DNA of 10,737 nt from Planctomycetota bacterium (GTDB lineage Bacteria; Planctomycetota; Phycisphaerae; UBA1845), in assembly GCA_022561415.1 (NCBI GenBank), contig JADFRH010000050.1, positions 1 to 10,737 on the forward strand, in the 5' to 3' direction. A model generated the notes under the pieces. It did not search any database. It worked only from the letters and a program-made list of their open reading frames with translations, and was not told the DNA's origin. This document shows positions 1-5,044 of this stretch, piece after piece. A program made the position numbers and the translations under genes. Each line of letters opens with the position of its first letter. The first letter of the stretch is position 1.

Positions 1-1
1 G

Positions 2-1177
2 TCGAAGCGCCCCCTCGGCGAGAGACCGCGGCTCGTGACCTGTATGGATGAGTCGCAGCAGACCGACGAGGTGTGCCGCAGCGTTCTCGCGCATTACGAG
101 ACGGGCAAGACGCTGATGGAACAGTCCGTACTGTTTCGCACGGGCCATCACAGCGCCCACCTCGAGGTCGAGCTGTCGCGGCGGAACATCCCGTTTCGCA
201 AGTTCGGCGGGCTCAAGTTCATCGAGACCGCGCACATCAAGGACATGCTGGCCGTGCTGCGCATCTTGGAGAATCCTTACGACGAGATCAGTTGGTTTCG
301 GGTTCTCCTGCTGCTCGGCGGTATCGGTCCCAAGACGGCGCGGCGCGTGATGGACGAGCTGGGCGTGCGCAGCCGGGCTGACACGGCGGACGGTGACGCC
401 GCCAACGTTCAGCGCTCGCCGCTCACCCGGCTGGCGAACAAGTCGCCGAAGGTTCCGCCGGCCGCCCGCGAGGCGTTCGAGGCGCTGCGAAGCACACTCG
501 TCGATTGCAGCGGGGTGAGCGAGTCGCAAGAGCAGGCGGGTAGCCCTGGCGGCGCGTCGTCCGGGAAGGCGTCTTCGCTCGTTACGCAGATCGAGCGTAT
601 CAAGGATTTCTACGAACCGGTGTTCGAGCGCGTGTACGAAAATTCGGGCGTACGCCTGCGCGACATTGACCAGCTGGCGCAGATCGCATCGACCTATCGC
701 TCACGGCGCAGCTTTATCACCGACTTGACCCTCGATCCGCCCGAGGCCGCCTCCGATTTGGCCCAGCCGCCGTTTCTCGAAGAGGACTGGTTGACGCTCA
801 GTACGATCCACTCGGCCAAGGGTTGCGAATGGACCGTGGTCCACGTGATTCACGCGGCGGACGGGATGATCCCCTCGGACATGGCCACCGGAAGCGAGGC
901 GGAGATCGAAGAGGAGCGCCGGTTGTTCTATGTGGCCATGACGCGAGCGAAGGATTTCCTCAACGTCTATTTCCCGCTTCGCTACTATCACCGGCGTTTC
1001 AGCCACGGCGACGCGCACACCTTCGCGCAGCTCACACGTTTCATGAGCGACGACGTCAAATGCCTGTTCGACATTCACACGGCCATGCCGACGCAAGAGC
1101 TCGAAGAGCGCGAGGCCGAGGCGAAGTCGAAAGACCCCTACACGCGCGTGACACAGCTCCTTCAGAAAGAGAAATAA
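2..1177 (+). CDS. UvrD/PcrA-type superfamily 1 DNA helicase, C-terminal part (5' end outside window)
   Basis: An ATP-dependent 3'-5' DNA helicase of the UvrD/Rep/PcrA family, acting in DNA repair and replication restart. The frame is open from base 2, and the codons before the GTG at 35 already read like family sequence (LVTCMDESQQ), so the gene starts outside the window; 391 residues are visible. Seen in order: a helicase motif IV-like stretch (SVLFRT), a segment typical of domain 2B (GLKFIETAHIKDMLAVLRI), motif V (TIHSAKG at 803-823) and motif VI (EERRLFYVAMTRAK at 911-952), whose Arg contacts the ATP gamma-phosphate. The Walker A half is absent only because of the window edge. A Ser/Gly-rich insert (about 510-580) lies in domain 2B. 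The tail of about 75 residues after motif VI lacks an obvious Tudor-like domain as in UvrD/PcrA. Motif V continues CEW, where Leu is usual for the Cys. Family is certain; the exact member is not. Confidence 0.95.
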   Translation, partial: SKRPLGERPRLVTCMDESQQTDEVCRSVLAHYETGKTLMEQSVLFRTGHHSAHLEVELSRRNIPFRKFGGLKFIETAHIKDMLAVLRILENPYDEISWFRVLLLLGGIGPKTARRVMDELGVRSRADTADGDAANVQRSPLTRLANKSPKVPPAAREAFEALRSTLVDCSGVSESQEQAGSPGGASSGKASSLVTQIERIKDFYEPVFERVYENSGVRLRDIDQLAQIASTYRSRRSFITDLTLDPPEAASDLAQPPFLEEDWLTLSTIHSAKGCEWTVVHVIHAADGMIPSDMATGSEAEIEEERRLFYVAMTRAKDFLNVYFPLRYYHRRFSHGDAHTFAQLTRFMSDDVKCLFDIHTAMPTQELEEREAEAKSKDPYTRVTQLLQKEK

Positions 1178-1179
1178 GA

Positions 1180-1211
1180 AAACGTCGAAACGTCGAAATG
1201 TCGAAACCTCG
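1180..1211. repeat. Octanucleotide tandem array, four units
   Basis: Four consecutive 8-base units of consensus AAACGTCG begin three bases after the helicase stop codon: two exact, one AAATGTCG and one AAACCTCG. The array ends 17 bases before the next start codon. The same unit recurs after the lipoprotein gene at 1623. No function is assigned. Confidence 0.85.
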
Positions 1212-1228
1212 AATTCGGAGTCCAAACC

Positions 1229-1621
1229 ATGAAGACCTACGGCTCGATTCTGCTGATTCTCTTGTCCCTGTCCGGTTGCACGGCCTCGAGGCTTTCGCTG
1301 GCCGAGGAGCCTGTGCGAATTACCGTCATTCAGCGTCAGATCAAAGCAATACCCGGATCCAACAAGACGATTACCGTGAGACTGGGCGACATCACCGGGC
1401 GACAGGTCTTGACCTCGGTTCACGGTTTCCTGGGTGGGACGATTGTCGATACGGTCTCGCTTCGTGAGGGAGACGTCGTGCCGCTTCAGCTCAGTGGGGC
1501 GCGGTACTACCTCAAGCTCGTCGAGCTTCGAAACCTGGTCATCGGTGACGATTTCGCCGTGTTCGAGGTTTCATCTGCGCGACCGGATGCTCGTGATTCG
1601 GGTGGCGCGGTTGATGATTAG
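1229..1621 (+). CDS. Small predicted lipoprotein of unknown function
   Basis: A 130-residue protein that I do not recognise. The N-terminus is a type II signal peptide: Lys2, hydrophobic core ILLILLS, and lipobox LSGC with the lipidated Cys at 17, followed by Thr. It should be lipid-anchored and exported, with no Asp+2 inner-membrane retention signal. The mature part alternates hydrophobic and polar residues and looks all-beta (ITVRLGDITG, VVPLQLSG, YYLKLVEL), ending in an Asp/Ser/Gly-rich tail. The ATG is preceded by GGAG at 1217-1220 with 8-base spacing, which supports this start. It follows the helicase by about 50 bases filled with an octamer array, so readthrough from the helicase is possible. 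Downstream it is convergent with the dehydratase gene, 39 bases away. Signal peptide call is strong; function is unknown. Confidence 0.85.
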   Translation: MKTYGSILLILLSLSGCTASRLSLAEEPVRITVIQRQIKAIPGSNKTITVRLGDITGRQVLTSVHGFLGGTIVDTVSLREGDVVPLQLSGARYYLKLVELRNLVIGDDFAVFEVSSARPDARDSGGAVDD

Positions 1622-1622
1622 G

Positions 1623-1638
1623 AAACGTCGAAACGTCG
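1623..1638. repeat. Octanucleotide repeat, two exact units (second locus)
   Basis: Two exact AAACGTCG units and a decayed third (AAACCTTT) start right after the lipoprotein stop codon. The unit matches the array at 1180-1211, so the lipoprotein gene is bracketed by the same repeat in the same orientation. Confidence 0.8.
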
Positions 1639-1660
1639 AAACCTTTCAATCTTCCGACCT

Positions 1661-2620
1661 TCAATCGTTTTTCTGATCACCCAGGATTGCGACGAGCTTT
1701 TCGGTGTCGATTGAGCCGCCGGTCACGATGCATACCGTTTTGCCGCGTTCGTTCGCCGGCGTGGCCAGGGCGGCCGCTACGGATAGGGCGCCTGCGCCTT
1801 CCACGATTATTCGGTTGCCGAGCGCCAGACGCTTGATCGTTGCCTTGACCGCATCCTCCGAAACGAGTTCGACGTGATCTACGATGTCACGCAGCAAGGG
1901 GAATACCTCTTCGGTCATGTAGGGCACGGCCACTCCGTCGCAGATCGTGTTGCATTCGACGCTTGCGGGCTTGCCCTGTTTCAGACTTTCGTGAAGCGCG
2001 GGGCAGGCGGCCGGCTCCACTGCGATTACGCGAACGGATGGCTTCAGCGCCTTGAGTGCCGTGCCGACGCCGCCCATCAGTCCGCCGCCCCCGACGGGTA
2101 TGAACACGGTGTCGACGTCGGGCAGGTCCTCGATGATCTCCAGGCCGATCGTGCCGTGGCCGATCATCACGTTTCGGTTCGTCCAGGGATGAATGAAGGC
2201 GTACGGCTCGTTCTCCCAGAGGTGTTCCTTCAAGAACCGAAACACTTCGCTCATGGGAACCAAGACCGGCTCGCCGCCGTAGCGTCTGACCGCTTCGATC
2301 TTGGTCGGCGGCGCGGTGTCGGGCATGATGCTTCGAGCGCTGACGCCGAATCGCCTGGCCGTCCACGCCAGCGCTTGGGCGGTGTTTCCGGCGCTGACGG
2401 TGCTCAGCCCCGCAGCGCGCTGCTCGTCGGAGAGCGCGGCCACAGCATTGTATACGCCGCGAATCTTGAACGACGTTACCGGCTGGTGAATCTCGAGTTT
2501 GAGAAGAATGTCCGATGGGCCGTCGAACGTGTGCAGAGGAACCAGCGGCGTGTGCATCGCAACGCCCTCCAGTCGGGTCGCCGCCTCGCGAATCTCTTCA
2601 ATTGTCGGCGGATCGATCAT
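1661..2620 (-). CDS. Fold-type II PLP-dependent threonine/serine dehydratase-family enzyme
   Basis: A 319-residue enzyme of the threonine dehydratase / serine racemase / hydroxyaspartate dehydratase family. These deaminate beta-hydroxy amino acids through an aminoacrylate/imine to a 2-oxo acid plus ammonia. Seen: PLP-lysine motif TSFKIRG (Lys52), substrate-carboxylate loop SAGN (76-79), glycine-rich phosphate loop GGGG (177-180), VEGAGA (273-278) and TGGSID near the C-terminus. There is no C-terminal ACT domain, so it is not a feedback-inhibited IlvA but a catabolic or specialised type. The frame stays open upstream to 3304, but ATG at 2620 is chosen: homology starts there and GAGGG (2630-2634) lies 9 bases before it. 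It is divergent from the reductase gene and is a clear paralogue of the enzyme at 3765. Substrate cannot be read from sequence. Confidence 0.93.
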   Translation of the reverse strand: MIDPPTIEEIREAATRLEGVAMHTPLVPLHTFDGPSDILLKLEIHQPVTSFKIRGVYNAVAALSDEQRAAGLSTVSAGNTAQALAWTARRFGVSARSIMPDTAPPTKIEAVRRYGGEPVLVPMSEVFRFLKEHLWENEPYAFIHPWTNRNVMIGHGTIGLEIIEDLPDVDTVFIPVGGGGLMGGVGTALKALKPSVRVIAVEPAACPALHESLKQGKPASVECNTICDGVAVPYMTEEVFPLLRDIVDHVELVSEDAVKATIKRLALGNRIIVEGAGALSVAAALATPANERGKTVCIVTGGSIDTEKLVAILGDQKND

Positions 2621-2676
2621 CGAGCGTTTCCCTCGTCGGCCGCGTCTCCGGTGGCGCGTAGTATAGTGTCTGGCGG

Positions 2677-2694
2677 CGCCGCAGCGTAGCGGCG
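2677..2694. promoter_or_regulatory. Inverted repeat in the divergent intergenic region, possible operator
   Basis: CGCCGC, six bases AGCGTA, then GCGGCG: a perfect 6-bp inverted repeat in the 150-bp gap between the divergent dehydratase and reductase starts. It ends one base before a TTGACG that could be a -35 box. This is a natural place for a regulator to control both genes. No regulator gene lies nearby, and GC-rich palindromes also arise by chance. Confidence 0.3.
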
Positions 2695-2695
2695 T

Positions 2696-2724
2696 TTGAC
2701 GCAGATGCCCCGCGAGGCAACAAT
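2696..2724 (+). promoter_or_regulatory. Candidate sigma70-type promoter for the reductase-dehydratase pair
   Basis: TTGACG (2696-2701, five of six consensus), 17-base spacer, AACAAT (2719-2724, four of six). This would start transcription near 2731, about 40 bases before the GTG at 2771. The -10 is weak, but the same AACAAT at 17 bases from TTGACA occurs upstream of the helicase-nuclease operon. Confidence 0.35.
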
Positions 2725-2770
2725 GGCTCACGAGGTTTGATCGCTCCAGGAAAAGAGAGCCTGCTCTACC

Positions 2771-3778
2771 GTGGAAGTCGTTATCATCAATCAACAGGAG
2801 GTCGGCGAGTTGCTGCCCATGACCGAGTGCATGGAAGCGATGGAGAAGGTGTTTCGCGGGCTCGTTGCGGGTGAGTGCCTCCTGCCGCTTCGGCAGATCA
2901 TGTGGCTCGACGAGCGTGTCGGCGCGCTGGGCATGATGCCCTCGCACTGGGAATCGGTCGGGACGATCGGCCTCAAGGCCGTCACGTTTTTCCCGGGCAA
3001 CGAAGGAACCGAGCACGACACGCATCAGGGGGCGGTCCTTCTCTACGAAACGCGGCGCGGACGGCTCGTCGCCATGGTGGACGCGACGTCGATCACGGCG
3101 ATTCGCACGGCGGCCGTCTCGGGCGTGGCCACGAAGCTGCTCGCTCGCGAAGATGCCAAGACCCTGGCACTCATCGGCTCCGGTGTGCAGGCGAACATGC
3201 ATCTCGACGCGATGATGGCCTGTCGCAAACTTTCGAGTGTTCGCGTGTGCAGCAAGTCCCTCGAACGGGCACAGGCCTTCGCCAAAGCGGTCGAACCGCG
3301 ACACGGAATTCCGATCACCGCAACCGAATCGGTGCAGGAGGCCATTGACGGGGCGGACATCATTTGCACCGTGACCTCCTCGCCCGATCCCATTCTCATG
3401 GGCGAATGGTTGTCACCCGGCGTTCACATCAACGCGGTCGGATCGAGCGTACCCTTCGTGCGCGAGCTCGACGGCGAGGCCGTGAAGCGGTCGAGGCTGT
3501 TCGTGGATCGCCGCGAGTCCGCCATCAACGAGGCCGGCGATTTCGTCATGGCCCAGCGTGAGGGGTTGGTCGATGACGACCACATCCTCGGTGAACTCGG
3601 CGAGGTCTTGACGAAGATGGTTCCCGGCCGCACCTCCCCGCAGGACATCACGCTCTTCAAATCGGTGGGACTGGCCATCGAGGACCTGGCCGCCGCACGA
3701 CATGTCTACGACAAGGCGCGGAAAAACGGCGTCGGTACGCGGATTTCCTTCGGGGGCGCGAGGTATGGAACCCTTTGA
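2771..3778 (+). CDS. Ornithine cyclodeaminase/mu-crystallin-family NAD(P)-dependent imine reductase or amino-acid dehydrogenase
   Basis: A 335-residue protein of the ornithine cyclodeaminase / mu-crystallin / archaeal alanine dehydrogenase family, of usual length. Seen: N-terminal LLPMTECMEAMEKVF signature, active-site lysine in GLKAV (Lys69), SITAIRTAAVSGVAT (107-121), Rossmann loop GSGVQA (136-141), INAVGSSVPFVREL (220-233), and C-terminal ITLFKSVGLAIEDLAAA (293-309). From memory of the family, true cyclodeaminases carry a GGD-C-PGKTEL-like segment with a catalytic Asp where this protein has NAVGSSVPF. The latter resembles alanine dehydrogenase and iminosuccinate or ketimine reductases, so an imine-reductase or dehydrogenase role is favoured. 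The start is GTG, matching where family members begin; a purine-rich stretch (2748-2759) precedes it. Its last 14 bases overlap the next gene, indicating co-translation. Cofactor preference and substrate are unknown. Confidence 0.92.
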   Translation: MEVVIINQQEVGELLPMTECMEAMEKVFRGLVAGECLLPLRQIMWLDERVGALGMMPSHWESVGTIGLKAVTFFPGNEGTEHDTHQGAVLLYETRRGRLVAMVDATSITAIRTAAVSGVATKLLAREDAKTLALIGSGVQANMHLDAMMACRKLSSVRVCSKSLERAQAFAKAVEPRHGIPITATESVQEAIDGADIICTVTSSPDPILMGEWLSPGVHINAVGSSVPFVRELDGEAVKRSRLFVDRRESAINEAGDFVMAQREGLVDDDHILGELGEVLTKMVPGRTSPQDITLFKSVGLAIEDLAAARHVYDKARKNGVGTRISFGGARYGTL

Positions 3779-4727
3779 GCCGATTCCGCTGGATGCGATT
3801 CGCGATGCACAGCAGCGTCTCGATCCGGCCGTGGTGCGAATTCCACTCGTGCGCCTGAACGCTGACGACGCGCCGGGCGAAATCTACCTCAAGCTCGAAA
3901 ACCTCCAGCCGGTCGGCTGCTTCAAGCTCCGCGGCGCGGGCAACGCGATGTCATTGACCGATGACGCGGCGCTGTCGCAGGGTGTCTACACCGCCAGCGC
4001 GGGGAACATGGCCCAGGGGCTCGCCTTCGTCGCGCGTTGGCGCGGCGTGGCCTGCAGCGTCGTCGTTCCCGATCACGCCCCGCAGACCAAGCTCGACGCG
4101 ATCGAGCGGCTTGGCGCACACGTCGTCAAGGTTCCTTTCGACAGATGGTGGCAGGTGCTGCTCGATCACCGGTTCGAGGGGATGAGCGGCACTTTCATTC
4201 ACCCGGTGAGCGATGCGAACGTTATGGCCGGCAACGGGACGATCGGTCTCGAAATTCTGGAGGATCTCCCGGACGTCGATGCAGTGATCGTTCCCTACGG
4301 TGGCGGTGGTCTCAGCGGCGGCATCGCCTCGGCCATCAAGGCGCTAAGGCCCGCGACCAAGGTGTTCGCCTGTGAGGTCGAGACGGCAGCCCCGCTCGCC
4401 GCCTCGTTGGCCGCCGGTAGACCCGTTGACGTGGAATACACACCTTCGTTCGTCGACGGCATCGGCGGCAAGTGCGTTATGCCCGAAATGTGGAACCTCG
4501 CCCGCGATCTACTCGACGGCTCGTTGGTCATGTCGCTGAAAGAGGTGGCCGACGCGCTAAGGCTCTTGATCGAGCGCAACCGCGTAGTGGCCGAGGGCGC
4601 CGGGGCTACGTCCGTCGCCGCAGCCCTGTCGGGCAAAGCCGGCACCGGCAAAATCGTCTGCATCATCTCCGGCGGCAACATCGATCCCAACAAGATCGCC
4701 ACCATCCTCCGAGGCGAGATTCGGTAG
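3765..4727 (+). CDS. Second fold-type II PLP-dependent dehydratase-family enzyme, overlapping the reductase gene
   Basis: A 320-residue paralogue of the enzyme at 1661-2620; long stretches align without gaps, such as NVM-G-GTIGLEI-EDLPDVD. PLP-lysine motif is GCFKLRG (Lys54), with Cys where family members usually have Ser. Also seen: SAGN (78-81), GGGG (179-182), AEGAGA (276-281) and SGGNID (302-307). No ACT domain. ATG at 3765 is chosen over the in-frame upstream start at 3702, because homology begins at MEPFEPIPLDAI and GGGGG and AGG lie just upstream. It overlaps the reductase by 14 bases, so the two are an operon and probably translationally coupled. Gene pairs of this family with cyclodeaminase-family partners are known, for example EutB/EutC in hydroxyectoine use and BhcB/BhcD in the beta-hydroxyaspartate cycle. 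Whether this pair belongs to either cannot be told here. Confidence 0.93.
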   Translation: MEPFEPIPLDAIRDAQQRLDPAVVRIPLVRLNADDAPGEIYLKLENLQPVGCFKLRGAGNAMSLTDDAALSQGVYTASAGNMAQGLAFVARWRGVACSVVVPDHAPQTKLDAIERLGAHVVKVPFDRWWQVLLDHRFEGMSGTFIHPVSDANVMAGNGTIGLEILEDLPDVDAVIVPYGGGGLSGGIASAIKALRPATKVFACEVETAAPLAASLAAGRPVDVEYTPSFVDGIGGKCVMPEMWNLARDLLDGSLVMSLKEVADALRLLIERNRVVAEGAGATSVAAALSGKAGTGKIVCIISGGNIDPNKIATILRGEIR

Positions 4728-4747
4728 CTCATCTTCCGTTCTACCGT

Positions 4748-4773
4748 AGCGTCCGGTCCCCGTGCCGGACGTT
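4748..4773 (+). terminator. Stem-loop 20 bases past the operon end, candidate terminator
   Basis: Arms AGCGTCCGG and CCGGACGTT form a 9-bp stem (one G-U pair) around an 8-base loop, starting 20 bases after the dehydratase stop. Only TTT follows before CCCC, so it is a weak intrinsic terminator or an RNA-stabilising 3' hairpin. It is the first of three stem-loops in this spacer. Confidence 0.45.
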
Positions 4774-4795
4774 TCCCCTGAGTTTGTGGAACGCA

Positions 4796-4815
4796 GTCCC
4801 GATGGACACCGGGAC
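4796..4815. repeat. Stem-loop, GTCCCG arms with 8-base loop
   Basis: GTCCCG (4796-4801) and CGGGAC (4810-4815) form a perfect 6-bp inverted repeat with an 8-base loop. Its geometry matches the core of the preceding hairpin (GTCCGG, 8 bases, CCGGAC). No coding role seen. Confidence 0.6.
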
Positions 4816-4826
4816 CGCCAAGAGTG

Positions 4827-4856
4827 GGGACGATCCCGGCGCACCGGGATCGTCCC
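4827..4856. repeat. Perfect 13-bp inverted repeat with 4-base loop
   Basis: GGGACGATCCCGG (4827-4839), loop CGCA, and its exact reverse complement (4844-4856). It is the strongest hairpin seen in the window. No T-run follows on either strand, so it is not a classical terminator. It lies between the convergent dehydratase and helicase-nuclease genes. The rest of the spacer (4857-5044) holds only a weak GCGCG/CGCGC hairpin at 5023-5039 and no gene I can support. Confidence 0.8.
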
Positions 4857-5044
4857 AGCACGCGTATCTGCCGCCCAGCCCTACCGCACGACAGATCGAA
4901 ACCGCACGGGAGGGCGTACAACGCGCTTCTCCACCGGTTCGCGCGCTCCCCGCATAAAAAGCGTGCCGAAGAATCCGGTACGGCTTACCACGAGGATCAA
5001 GGCAGCATCAGTCACGACGACGGCGCGCCGAAAACGCGCATCAT

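Noticed and set aside
701..1423. 240-codon open frame on the minus strand
   Set aside because: Antisense to the UvrD-like helicase with its motifs V and VI; no family features; a product of GC-rich codon bias.
1874..2689. 271-codon open frame on the plus strand
   Set aside because: Antisense to the PLP dehydratase, whose motifs are unmistakable; the translation is Arg/Gly/Ala-rich and featureless.
2621..3304. N-terminal extension of the minus-strand dehydratase to 3304
   Set aside because: The extension is antisense to the reductase, has no homology, and the ATG at 2620 has a good ribosome site.
2771..4727. Naming the pair eutC/eutB or bhcD/bhcB
   Set aside because: Family membership alone does not set substrate, and no other ectoine or beta-hydroxyaspartate cycle gene is visible in the window.
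4802..4957. 51-codon ATG frame in the hairpin spacer
   Set aside because: No ribosome-binding site, spans two stem-loops, Pro/Ala-rich translation with no recognisable family.
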